From Massilia phosphatilytica (lineage in GTDB: Bacteria; Pseudomonadota; Gammaproteobacteria; Burkholderiales; Burkholderiaceae_D), in contig NZ_PUIP01000018.1 in NCBI RefSeq assembly GCF_002968015.1, positions 104,798 through 168,797 of the forward strand: 64,000 nucleotides of DNA, read 5' to 3'. Below are positions 1 through 7,193 of this stretch, piece after piece. Made by a program: the position numbers and the translations under genes. The notes beneath the pieces are model-generated. The model worked only from the letters and a program-made list of their open reading frames with translations, did no database searches and was not told the DNA's origin. Within the stretch, counting starts at the first letter, position 1. Each line of letters starts with the position of its first letter.

Positions 1-106
1 CAAAGGAATTATATTACACGTTTTCCAATCTTGTGCACGCACGATTGCATCCGGGTTGAGCGATATGCACGGTGGTTACAGGGTGTTGTGTCACTTCCAA
101 TCATCC

Positions 107-138
107 ATTCATTTGTTGCTGCGCAAGCACAAATGAAT
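107..138. repeat. 10-bp inverted repeat upstream of the cNMP-binding gene
   Basis: ATTCATTTGT at 107-116 is followed by its exact reverse complement ACAAATGAAT at 129-138, with a 12-nt spacer. It lies about 50 bp before the proposed GTG start at 189. It could be an operator or an mRNA hairpin; there is no U-tract that would make it a good terminator. Nothing else recognisable lies between position 1 and 188. Confidence 0.35.
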
Positions 139-188
139 CGTTCATAATTGACAAAGCAGTCACTCGGCTGCATCGTCCTGGAGCTTTC

Positions 189-671
189 GTGATCTTTGGT
201 TTCCTGAAATCGTCCACGCTGTCCCCCCGCCAGCTTCGGCTGCAGAACACGCCGCTGTTCCGTTCCCTCAAACCGTTGGAAATCAAGTTCGTCGACGGCC
301 TCATGCATGAGCGCCGCTATCTGCCGGACGAGATCGTGTTCGACGAAGGCGAGGAAGGCCAGGCGCTGTATCTCGTGATGAGCGGCCGCGTGCAGATCAG
401 CCGCAGCCATAGCCGGGGACGCCAGATCGTGGGTGAACTGAGTGCAGGCAGTTTCTTTGGTGACTTGGCCCTGCTGGACAATTCCCCGCGCAGCGCCCAG
501 GTCCGCGCCCTCGACGCCTGCGAACTGGCCGTATTCTTCCGCGACGACTTCCTGGCCCTGATGGAAACGGATGCCGTGATCGGCTACAAGATCTCGCTCG
601 CACTGGCCCGCCACATCGGCCAGCGCCTGCGCGGCTGGCTCGACGGCAACGCCCAGGTGGAGGCGCTGTGA
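189..671 (+). CDS. Cyclic nucleotide-binding domain protein (Crp/cNMP_binding sensor without DNA-binding domain)
   Basis: A protein of about 160 residues that is essentially one cNMP-binding beta-barrel. Landmarks are the N-terminal LxxxPLF segment, YLVMSGRVQISR, and FFGDLALLDNSPRSAQVRA, the last being the phosphate-binding-cassette region. No C-terminal helix-turn-helix follows, so it is probably not a transcription factor by itself. The frame opens as far back as 72, but the GTG at 189 has a GGAG about 6 nt upstream and removes an unconserved Cys-rich stretch, so it is preferred. The stop overlaps the GTG of the downstream permease by 3 nt, implying translational coupling and a shared role. 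The ligand (cAMP, cGMP or none) cannot be read from the sequence. Confidence 0.8.
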   Translation: MIFGFLKSSTLSPRQLRLQNTPLFRSLKPLEIKFVDGLMHERRYLPDEIVFDEGEEGQALYLVMSGRVQISRSHSRGRQIVGELSAGSFFGDLALLDNSPRSAQVRALDACELAVFFRDDFLALMETDAVIGYKISLALARHIGQRLRGWLDGNAQVEAL

Positions 672-1804
672 TCCACGGCGCCCTCCGCGACGAGCGCAGC
701 GGCCCCTTCGTCTGGACCGGCATCATCGGCGTGACGTGCCTGCTGCTGGTACTGCTCGAACACATGCTGTGGCTGGTGCTGCCCTTCATCCTCGGCACCG
801 TGATGTACTACATCCTGCTGGGCCCGATGCAACGCCTGCTGCGCGCAGGTTTTACCCGCAACGTCTCGGCCACGCTCGTGTGCACCGTGTTCTACGGCGC
901 CACCGTCCTGCTGGTGATGGTGGCGATGACCTGGACCGCCGCCCCCGGCGACGCCGATGGCTGGCACAAGACCGGCGCCCTGTACCTGGACGGCGGCGTC
1001 GCTTTTGTGCGCAACACGATGACGCTGCTGGAAGCGAAGTTCCCGATCCTGGCCGAGATGCATTTGACGTCCATCGTCAACAAGCGTTTCAAGGCGTACA
1101 CCGACAACTTCGCCCAGCGCCATCTGACGTCCATCCTGCTGGGTGCGGCCGGCTGGCTACCGTCGCTCCTGCTGGCCCCGTTCCTCGCCTTCTTCTTCCT
1201 GCGCGACGGCCTGCGCTTCAAGAAATTCCTCGCCCGCGCCGTGCCGAACGCCTATTTCGAACGCACATTATTCCTGCTGCACCAGGTCGACCAGACTGCG
1301 CGCCGCTACTTCGAAGGCTTGTTGAAGCTGACCGTGCTGGACACCATCGTGCTCGGCTTCGGCCTGTGGGTGATCGGCGTCTCGTCGCCGCTGCTGCTGG
1401 GTTTTATTTCGGCACTGCTGGCGTGGGTGCCGTTCGTCGGCTCGGTCGTGGGCTGCATGATGGTCGTGGTCGTCGCCGCCACGGACGCGCCGAACAACCC
1501 GCTGATCGCGTACGGCGCGATCGTCGTCTTCATCCTCGCGCGGCTGCTGGACGACTTCGTCTTCATGCCGCTGACCTTGGGTCGCAGCCTGCACATTCAT
1601 CCGCTGGTAACGGTGTTGATGATCTTTATCGGCGGGGCGCTGTCCGGCGTGGCGGGGCTGATGCTGGTGCTGCCGCTGCTGGGTGTCGTGATGGTTGTTG
1701 GCGAGACCATGGGAAGGCTGATGACCAATCCAAGGCTCAGGGCGCGGCATCGGTATGCGCGCAAGTTGCGGGACAAGCAGGCGAGTGCGGATTTGAGTGT
1801 TTGA
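668..1804 (+). CDS. AI-2E/PerM family membrane permease
   Basis: A 378-residue polytopic inner-membrane protein. Hydrophobic segments cluster at about 15-60 and 75-95, and again over the C-terminal half (about 155-355). This is the AI-2E_transport (PerM/YdiK) layout, with a hydrophilic region of about 60 residues (about 95-155) between the first and later helices. Members have been proposed as autoinducer-2 exporters or Na+/H+ antiporters; the substrate here is unknown. It starts on GTG inside the stop of the cNMP-binding gene. A long basic tail (RARHRYARKLRDKQ) ends the protein. Its 3' 380 bp is present a second time, decayed, at 3107-3423, marking this gene as the recombination edge of the adjacent VgrG island. 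Confidence 0.88.
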   Translation: MIHGALRDERSGPFVWTGIIGVTCLLLVLLEHMLWLVLPFILGTVMYYILLGPMQRLLRAGFTRNVSATLVCTVFYGATVLLVMVAMTWTAAPGDADGWHKTGALYLDGGVAFVRNTMTLLEAKFPILAEMHLTSIVNKRFKAYTDNFAQRHLTSILLGAAGWLPSLLLAPFLAFFFLRDGLRFKKFLARAVPNAYFERTLFLLHQVDQTARRYFEGLLKLTVLDTIVLGFGLWVIGVSSPLLLGFISALLAWVPFVGSVVGCMMVVVVAATDAPNNPLIAYGAIVVFILARLLDDFVFMPLTLGRSLHIHPLVTVLMIFIGGALSGVAGLMLVLPLLGVVMVVGETMGRLMTNPRLRARHRYARKLRDKQASADLSV

Positions 1805-2015
1805 GCGCGCGGTTACCTGAGTCCAAGGAAGCGTTTTTGTCACCAGATCCATATACTTCCTTTCCGGTGCTATCTTAATTTTTCTCGAAATCAGTGCAAC
1901 GCAAGGGTTGGAAAACTTACTGCGCCGTTCCCCATTTGTGGCGCCTTAAATCGTTACCACATCGCGTTGTCGCATTTCGATGCGTCGAACACGGGCAATC
2001 ACAACGGACTATCGC

Positions 2016-2738
2016 TCATTCTGAAGCTATATGTATTCTTTTAGTGACCTCGATCTCTCTTACTTTCAACAATTCCCCTAGATTGCTACCGAAAATAAAC
2101 ATCGCGTAGGCAGCGCCAACAGCGCAAGGCATGCCCCACGCGAGCATACTGAACTCCGGAAAAACGTTTCTTAGATTCAAACCCACGAGCATCGATGCAA
2201 GAAGAATGATGGATAAAGCCCCGTTGGATGTTCCATTTAAACCGGAAATTAATTGGCCGTATTTTGCGACACCCAAGGTTATCATCATTTTTCCCCAACC
2301 AATTTCAGAATAACCAACTTTGCAGTTCTTTAGAAGCAGCTTATCGCCCTTGAGTGACCATTTCGTTTTGAAATCGCTGATGCCACCAAAAAAATTCCAC
2401 AAGGAAACGACGACTCCAAATATCGCAATGGAAATTTTTACATGTCGTCCGATGCCCGGTGTCCACAATATAGGGAGCAAGAAACCAAGAAAAAACGACA
2501 TCAAAGTGAACGGAAACGTGGCCCGATAAACGATCTGGTAAAACAATCGTTTTCGACTCGCAGACCAAAGAAACAGCTGGACCAAGAGTAGAGACAACAC
2601 CAGGCAAACAAAGAGAACGAGGAATTCGTTTGCTGCCGTTGGGCCGGCGATTTTATGTGTTATCGCCCAACCGCTACACGTCGCGACGCATAACAACAAA
2701 AATGAAGCAATGATACTTATAAAGCTTAAGTCAGCCAT
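2016..2738 (-). CDS. Hypothetical polytopic membrane protein of the VgrG island
   Basis: A 240-residue protein with about six hydrophobic segments (roughly 5-25, 37-58, 75-90, 102-122, 175-190 and 198-217) and a short polar loop around 123-150. I recognise no family. Its DNA is visibly AT-richer than the flanking permease, which argues for acquisition. It begins directly after the stop of the 74-residue gene at 2739 with no gap, so the two are one transcription unit. The pair lies immediately downstream of a truncated vgrG tail (2977-3105), the position normally held by effector or immunity genes. A membrane-embedded immunity protein left behind by a lost effector is a reasonable inference but unproven. 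Confidence 0.65.
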   Translation of the reverse strand: MADLSFISIIASFLLLCVATCSGWAITHKIAGPTAANEFLVLFVCLVLSLLLVQLFLWSASRKRLFYQIVYRATFPFTLMSFFLGFLLPILWTPGIGRHVKISIAIFGVVVSLWNFFGGISDFKTKWSLKGDKLLLKNCKVGYSEIGWGKMMITLGVAKYGQLISGLNGTSNGALSIILLASMLVGLNLRNVFPEFSMLAWGMPCAVGAAYAMFIFGSNLGELLKVREIEVTKRIHIASE

Positions 2739-2963
2739 TTATTTTGCCCAATTCGCAACGTTTTCTTTTATGTTAAATTCAGAATCTACATAGTCAACCG
2801 ATTTAACAGCACCTATATGGCCGGCAATCACTACAAGTGCAATTGCTGCAGCGATACTTCCCAACGCAGCTGTCGCACCAGCCTTGAGCAATGACAGTCC
2901 CGCCCTATCAAGAAATTCCGCCAAGTCTTTGGATCTTTTCTCATCGAAGTCGATGCTATTCAT
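2739..2963 (-). CDS. Small single-pass membrane protein
   Basis: A 74-residue ORF with an acidic/basic N-terminus (MNSIDFDEKRSKDLAEFLDRAG), one clear transmembrane helix at about 31-52 (Ala/Ile/Val-rich) and a polar C-terminal tail. No family is recognised. It starts 14 bp after the stop that closes the vgrG scrap and abuts the 240-residue membrane protein gene downstream. Composition and position put it with the island cargo. It could be a small immunity subunit, a chaperone or a non-functional remnant. Confidence 0.5.
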   Translation of the reverse strand: MNSIDFDEKRSKDLAEFLDRAGLSLLKAGATAALGSIAAAIALVVIAGHIGAVKSVDYVDSEFNIKENVANWAK

Positions 2964-2976
2964 ATCGCCTACCAGA

Positions 2977-3105
2977 TCAATGATGGTTCCGATAACTTGC
3001 CGTTGCGAGCCTATCGGCGGTCACGCGTGTTGGGCCCGACGGGATCAGGCTGCTGAGCTTGCTGCTGGCCGCATGCAGCCAGATACCGGTTTCCTGGTTC
3101 GGCCG
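2977..3105 (-). pseudogene. Scrap of a second vgrG (DUF2345 region)
   Basis: Read leftwards, this stretch encodes PNQETGIWLHAASSKLSS followed by SGPTRVTADRLATAS. It matches residues of the intact VgrG encoded near 7610-7725 (PNQETGIRLHAASGKVSS, SGPTRLTADKLVTVAS). The similarity starts abruptly at about 3105, where it is fused to an antisense copy of the permease gene, and ends at about 2990. A short new tail and a TGA at 2977-2979 follow. It is the remains of the 3' core of a vgrG whose upstream part has been lost, and it points at the two small membrane genes as that vgrG's former cargo. Confidence 0.8.
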
Positions 3106-3106
3106 G

Positions 3107-3423
3107 GCATGGGTGCCGTTCGTCGGCTCGGTCGTGGGTTGCATCATGGTCGTAGTCGTCGCCGTCACGGACGCCCCGAACAACCCGCAGATCGCGTACG
3201 ACGCGATCGTCGCCTTCATCCGCTGGTGACCGTGCTGATGATCTTATCGGCGGCCCCCTGTCCGGCGTGGCCGGGCTGACGCTAGGTGTTGCCGCTGATG
3301 GGTGTCGTGATGGTCGTCGGCGAGACGATTGGTCGGCAGATGACGAATCCGCGGCTCAGGGCGCGGCATCGATATGCGCGCAGGTTGAGGAGGCGGCAGG
3401 CGAGCGCGGATTTGAGTGTCTGA
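3107..3423 (+). pseudogene. Decayed partial duplicate of the AI-2E/PerM permease 3' end
   Basis: From 3107 (gcatgggtgccgttcgtcgg) to the TGA ending at 3423, the sequence follows bases 1421-1804 of the intact permease in the same orientation, with many substitutions. One 67-bp segment is missing: the deletion joins two copies of TTCATCC present in the intact gene at 1529-1535 and 1596-1602, and it shifts the frame. The 5' two thirds of the gene are absent. The copy is a direct repeat of the intact gene and brackets the 2016-3105 cargo. Confidence 0.9.
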
Positions 3424-3432
3424 TCATTGCCG

Positions 3433-3916
3433 TCACGTGAACCGTCGCAGAATTCTCAGGTCGAGGTCATCCGCGAGCTCGATGATCCGGTCGATGTCAT
3501 TACGCTCGACAACAAACACACTCATGTTGTCGTCCGCGCGGGTGTCAAATACCACGAAACCGTAGCCGCCTTTCTCCGTTCCGCGCCCAGCCAGTTCCAC
3601 GTCGAGCCAGGCAGCATACTTCTCCCCGTCTGTCGGACTTCGCCGGACTGAACCACGTGCCCTCGGATGGGCAAGGTTGTCCGCCTTCGACGCGAAGTAT
3701 TTCACTACCATCCGGCAGCTTGACCGGGCGGCGAGGCTGACTGCGTGCATAGTCGACCATGTCCCTGGGATAAACCTCTTCATCCCGATAAGAACTATCA
3801 TCGAGACCCAAGAGATACGTGTATGCCCCGGCACACATTGCCCAGTAGCCAAAATAGGGGGAACACTCAGGCGTTATCTTCTCGTGTTTGCCCCAGAATC
3901 CAACCTTTCCCCTCAT
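3433..3916 (-). pseudogene. Frameshifted immunity-like gene (PoNi/DUF1911-like C-terminal fragment)
   Basis: Two overlapping leftward frames make one broken gene. The upstream frame (from 3916) gives YFGYWAMCAGAYTYLLG, then LDDSSYRDEEVYPRDMVDYARS, then a CPSEGTWFSPAKSDRR stretch. The (L)DDSSYRD...YP.D.VDYAR pattern is what I associate with the C-terminal domain of PoNi-type (DUF1911) immunity proteins. Coding sense then continues in the other frame (DGEKYAAWLDVELAGRG to the stop at 3433, ending LRILRRFT). The N-terminal part of the family is missing. Family assignment is from memory of the motif and is moderate. Its 3' end lies 10 bp from the permease scar. Confidence 0.5.
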
Positions 3917-4163
3917 GCCGGCATACCAGCCTGGCGTCGGCGCTCATTAAAAACGTTATCCCTGACGGCTTACTACGCATGAACATTAGTGCACCTCTAT
4001 TCCAACAAAAGTCGTCACCGCTTTCGAGATATCGCTCTACCTTTCGATCAACAGGTGCAGGATTCTTTGAGAGATTCATCCATACAACATTTGGACCAGG
4101 AACGGCCCCTGCCCATACATAAGCGCTGACAAGAAGAAACGTAGCGACAGTAAAAATTTCCAT
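3867..4163 (-). CDS. Short ORF with signal-like N-terminus, probable truncated cargo gene
   Basis: A 98-residue frame beginning MEIFTVATFLLVSAYVWAGA, a hydrophobic leader or single helix, followed by a polar region with one Cys. Its last part overlaps the start of the broken PoNi-like gene in another frame, and the final 30 residues look like out-of-frame reading of that neighbour. The most likely reading is the 5' remnant of an exported protein fused at a deletion junction to the next fragment. No family is recognised and it may not be expressed. Confidence 0.3.
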   Translation of the reverse strand: MEIFTVATFLLVSAYVWAGAVPGPNVVWMNLSKNPAPVDRKVERYLESGDDFCWNRGALMFMRSKPSGITFLMSADARLVCRHEGKGWILGQTREDNA

Positions 4164-4224
4164 ATTACCATCGTGTAGACACTCCCGAGTTTTTTTAGAT
4201 TTGGTGCAACCCCCAGCTTCAAAC

Positions 4225-4470
4225 TCAATGATTCGGATCGAAGACTGCCGATTTATCTAATGCAAACGATACGTACGAGAATTGGTCAATCGTAAACTTT
4301 TGGTTTTGCATCGTAACAACGTCAAAAAGGCCGATCTTTCAAAATTTATTTTCAGCATGCCTTCCAAAATAAGAACCGATAATTTCTATTACCATAGCTG
4401 TCTTATTTTCGTCAAAAAGCTGCAGGGTATTTGAATAGCTCACCACATCAAGATATTTCTGACGACGCAT
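4225..4470 (-). pseudogene. Possible remnant of a small AT-rich cargo gene
   Basis: Between the 98-residue ORF and the 184-residue periplasmic gene is an AT-rich stretch with no long ORF. One leftward frame starts at ATG 4470 (MRRQKYLDVVSYSN...), reads 43 residues to a TGA at 4339-4341, and continues beyond it in the same frame for 37 more codons of protein-like sequence (KIGLFDVVTMQNQKFTIDQF...) to a stop at 4225. The arrangement suggests a gene with a nonsense mutation, but no homologue is recognised. Nothing else is visible from 4164 to 4497. Confidence 0.25.
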
Positions 4471-4497
4471 TCTTTGAAAACGCACCGTCAACTTTCA

Positions 4498-5052
4498 TTA
4501 CGGTCCCTGCTCAAGTACCAGCTGAAAACTTGCCGTATGATCGTCAGGATCTCGGGACGCATAAATAGCCGGATTACCCAACTCGTTGAGCTTTTTGTCA
4601 GACGAGGATCTCCATAAGACCATATCCTTTTGCCTTAAGGATGCACGGCCCAAATTCTTTTCCATCGCCTTCTTGACTTTTTCATATTCCGGATAATTGA
4701 AATACACTGATAATGCCATCACATAACTGTCCCCGTCTCCGTTGCGCCAGTCGATTCGAACGTTTTCCAAACCGCTTTTTCGATCACACGCATATACACT
4801 TTCCACATTAAAGTCGCTCTTATCTTCGCTCTTCTTTGTGCAATTGTTTTTGATTAGTTTGTCCAGATCGGATACTTTCATTCTGAAGTTCTTGAAACTG
4901 GACAATTTTTCGATCGTGGCAATCAAATCGGAATTTTGGGTCGCACCCGCCGGAAGATTTCCATCGGCCGCGGCGCAATAACCCACAGCAGGCGTAAATA
5001 AGGACAACATCAAAACAAAGCCGAGCCTAATTTTTTCTTTCGTTTTCAGCAT
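4498..5052 (-). CDS. Periplasmic protein, probable second immunity protein for the adjacent effector
   Basis: A 184-residue exported protein. The N-terminus (MLKTKEKIRLGFVLMLSLF, then a cleavable-looking TPAVGYCAAA) is a signal peptide. The mature part is charged, with two Cys in the segment NNCTKK...VYACDRK. An upstream in-frame start at 5097 exists, but ATG 5052 has CGGAG at the right distance, overlapping the stop region of the effector gene, and gives a proper leader, so it is preferred. It follows the lysozyme/M23 effector by 4 bp. By position and predicted periplasmic location it is a candidate immunity protein, perhaps against the M23 domain, since the other flank carries an Ivy-like lysozyme inhibitor. 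The family is not recognised. Confidence 0.7.
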   Translation of the reverse strand: MLKTKEKIRLGFVLMLSLFTPAVGYCAAADGNLPAGATQNSDLIATIEKLSSFKNFRMKVSDLDKLIKNNCTKKSEDKSDFNVESVYACDRKSGLENVRIDWRNGDGDSYVMALSVYFNYPEYEKVKKAMEKNLGRASLRQKDMVLWRSSSDKKLNELGNPAIYASRDPDDHTASFQLVLEQGP

Positions 5053-5056
5053 TAAA

Positions 5057-6646
5057 TTACTCCGTTTTTGCCAAATCAATACTGCCTGTGGGATCAATTA
5101 AATCTTCTCTACGCTGGAAAGGAACTTTGGCCTTTTGCGTCAAGCCTCTGCCTTTTCCCACAGGACTCTCATTGGTGCCGTACATCTCCAAATGCAACAT
5201 CGAATATGATAAACCCTTCAGCTTCCCTACATGCGCTATAGTTTGCCCCCGCTCAATTTTTTGACCGCGTTTTACGAGGATAGTTAGCGGTTGAACTTCG
5301 CCGTACCGAGCAATAAAGTCGCCATGGTCCACTTCAACCACCCAGGTGTCCAAATAAAAAGCATATGTCTGAATCACAACTCCGTCAGCCATCGCGCGTA
5401 TGGGAGTGCCAACTGGTGCGTACAAGTCGATTCCTGCATGTTTTCTGCCTTGGGACCGATTTGCGCCGAACCGCCGCGCACCGTCTTTATAGGAATCCGA
5501 CGGCCTTTTCTCAAGCGGAAATAAGAGGTTCGGAATAATTTTCTGCATTGCAGCAGCCGGCGCAGGGGGCTGCGGCGAGACAGGCTTCTCGACTATTGCT
5601 TTTGGATGTCCTTTGGCGCTTCTTTCTGTCTTTACATTCGCGTGAGGATCTTTGCTTGCCTGTTCTGTCGAATTTCCTTTTTTTGAAGAGTCTTTTTTCT
5701 CAGGCGCCGAATTTTCAGTCTTGGATTTATTTAAATCTGGATTCCGATTTGCCCACGCCGCCGACATTTTATCCAGCATATCGGCGGTCTTCTTTTCTTT
5801 TTCTGTTTTTTGAGAAGGGGCTTTTTCCTTTCGAGCTTGCGCGTCGCCCTTATGCACTTCGGCGTTCGCCACAGCTTTTATTTTTGGGCTAAAGAAAATA
5901 AGGTTAACGTCACTTTCTCCAATTATCTCCTCACCGATCTTTTTATGTCCGCCAGCGAGCTTCTCGACATAAACCTCGAGCATATCTCCAGCGGTAAATC
6001 CATGCATCGGCATCACATATCCGTTATCATCGGATTTCACTTTTTGATGCAATATGCCGTTTTTTTTGATCAATAGGTTTAGTCCAGGAATCGGCTTTTC
6101 CGTGTGCTTTTCCAAGAATGAAAGGTCCACCTTTTTACAACAGCCCACATCGTAGCCTCCGAACAGCTCTACATAATGTGAAACAGGGGTCCCCAATCCG
6201 TCTTTAGGGTCAGTCGTACCGTTTGACTTAAGAAATTTCTTCACTCCTGGATGAGCGTCGGTGCCGAAGCCTTTAAGATGTGCCCCTGCAATAATTCCTG
6301 AGTCAGTGATCTGTATGCCCTTGATCACCTTTCCCATGTATTTATCCAAGCCGAGCTTCCGCATGCGCTTACACAGCAAAGCAACCCATTCCTTCGCCGC
6401 GGTGTCCTGAACAGCAGTGTTTTTTAGAAAATCATCTAAGCTATTAACTCCATGCTTTCCAGTCCAACTACCTCGCCAGTCATTCTTACTCGTTCCGTCC
6501 GACTTGTAATACCCTAAATCAATAAGAGCGAGTTCGCCAAACTGATACTTCCCTGCATAACCTGCATAATTGACGACGCTTGTCCTATCCCCTGCCTCGC
6601 GTTTAAACAAGGCCTTAAGGAAATCATCGATATTGCCTTTCTCCAT
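5057..6646 (-). CDS. T6SS-type bifunctional peptidoglycan hydrolase effector (lysozyme-like + M23 peptidase)
   Basis: A 529-residue protein without a signal peptide, in keeping with delivery by the T6SS. Residues 1-165 form a lysozyme/transglycosylase-like domain: FKREAG with candidate catalytic Glu17, then GYAGKYQFGELALIDLGYY. About 170-250 is a small beta domain (PIPGLNLLIKKNG...DNGYVMP). About 265-370 is a Lys/Glu/Ser-rich linker. About 385-525 is an M23 (LytM) domain with HAGID (H403, D407) and the second zinc/catalytic motif read as M483-L484-H485. The first His of the usual HxH is therefore Met. The start is ATG 6646, 7 bp after the Ivy-like gene. It would cut both glycan and peptide bonds in a target periplasm. 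VgrG upstream and periplasmic proteins on both sides support an effector role. Confidence 0.85.
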   Translation of the reverse strand: MEKGNIDDFLKALFKREAGDRTSVVNYAGYAGKYQFGELALIDLGYYKSDGTSKNDWRGSWTGKHGVNSLDDFLKNTAVQDTAAKEWVALLCKRMRKLGLDKYMGKVIKGIQITDSGIIAGAHLKGFGTDAHPGVKKFLKSNGTTDPKDGLGTPVSHYVELFGGYDVGCCKKVDLSFLEKHTEKPIPGLNLLIKKNGILHQKVKSDDNGYVMPMHGFTAGDMLEVYVEKLAGGHKKIGEEIIGESDVNLIFFSPKIKAVANAEVHKGDAQARKEKAPSQKTEKEKKTADMLDKMSAAWANRNPDLNKSKTENSAPEKKDSSKKGNSTEQASKDPHANVKTERSAKGHPKAIVEKPVSPQPPAPAAAMQKIIPNLLFPLEKRPSDSYKDGARRFGANRSQGRKHAGIDLYAPVGTPIRAMADGVVIQTYAFYLDTWVVEVDHGDFIARYGEVQPLTILVKRGQKIERGQTIAHVGKLKGLSYSMLHLEMYGTNESPVGKGRGLTQKAKVPFQRREDLIDPTGSIDLAKTE

Positions 6647-6653
6647 TTTTCGC

Positions 6654-7193
6654 CTATTGAGCGGACTTTAGCTGTTCAAGTAACGTTATTTCTTGCTGAG
6701 ATGGACCGCCCAGGAATCTGGCAACGCCGTCGACAACGAGTTTTGCACGCATCGACCTTAATTCGACGTCATAGAGCAGAAACAAACGTGTTTCATCACA
6801 AGCGTGAGCCTGACACGCTTCATAATATATATATTTCTTTCTCGAAGCTGAAAAATATAAAGGCTTTGGCTCAGGACCGCTCAATAATCGCTTTTTTAGA
6901 AAATTTAAGGACTTGCTATCACTAACAGCATGCCCCTCAACCAGCAGGGCGTCAAATAAATAGGAAAACTTTTTATTGAATCTGTTTTTCCCGTCGATGA
7001 CATTATTTCTGTTAAGGAGCAAGTTAAACAATTCTGTATTGTATGCAGATATCTCTGGCGTGAAGCTTAATACGTCAAAAGTATTCTCTTTGACTTCTGC
7101 TGCATGGACAAAATTCACCGAGAATATTAGTGCCACACTCAACAAAATCGGCTCAATTATCTTTATGCGCAACCGCAACCTAGTCATAATCAA
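6654..7193 (-). CDS. Ivy-like periplasmic lysozyme inhibitor (putative immunity protein)
   Basis: A 179-residue exported protein: basic start (MIMTRLRLRIK), hydrophobic core (IEPILLSVALIFSV) and an HAA cleavage site near residue 32. The C-terminal half carries YYEACQAHACDETRLFLLYD. The C127-x2-H130-x-C132 loop matches the CKPHDC active-site-plugging loop of E. coli Ivy, the inhibitor of vertebrate C-type lysozyme. The start lies inside the last codons of vgrG (14-bp overlap; ATG 7187 is an alternative), and the effector follows after 7 bp. Since the effector begins with a lysozyme-like domain, this is the natural immunity candidate for that activity. Overall similarity outside the loop was judged by eye only. 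Confidence 0.7.
   Translation of the reverse strand: MIMTRLRLRIKIIEPILLSVALIFSVNFVHAAEVKENTFDVLSFTPEISAYNTELFNLLLNRNNVIDGKNRFNKKFSYLFDALLVEGHAVSDSKSLNFLKKRLLSGPEPKPLYFSASRKKYIYYEACQAHACDETRLFLLYDVELRSMRAKLVVDGVARFLGGPSQQEITLLEQLKSAQ

Noticed and set aside
1805..2015. Possible gene between the permease and the 240-residue membrane gene
   Set aside because: Only short frames with no protein-like sequence or ribosome binding site; treated as intergenic.
2884..3279. A plus-strand ORF of 131 codons
   Set aside because: It is a chance frame through the vgrG scrap and the permease duplicate; it reads neither gene in its true frame throughout.
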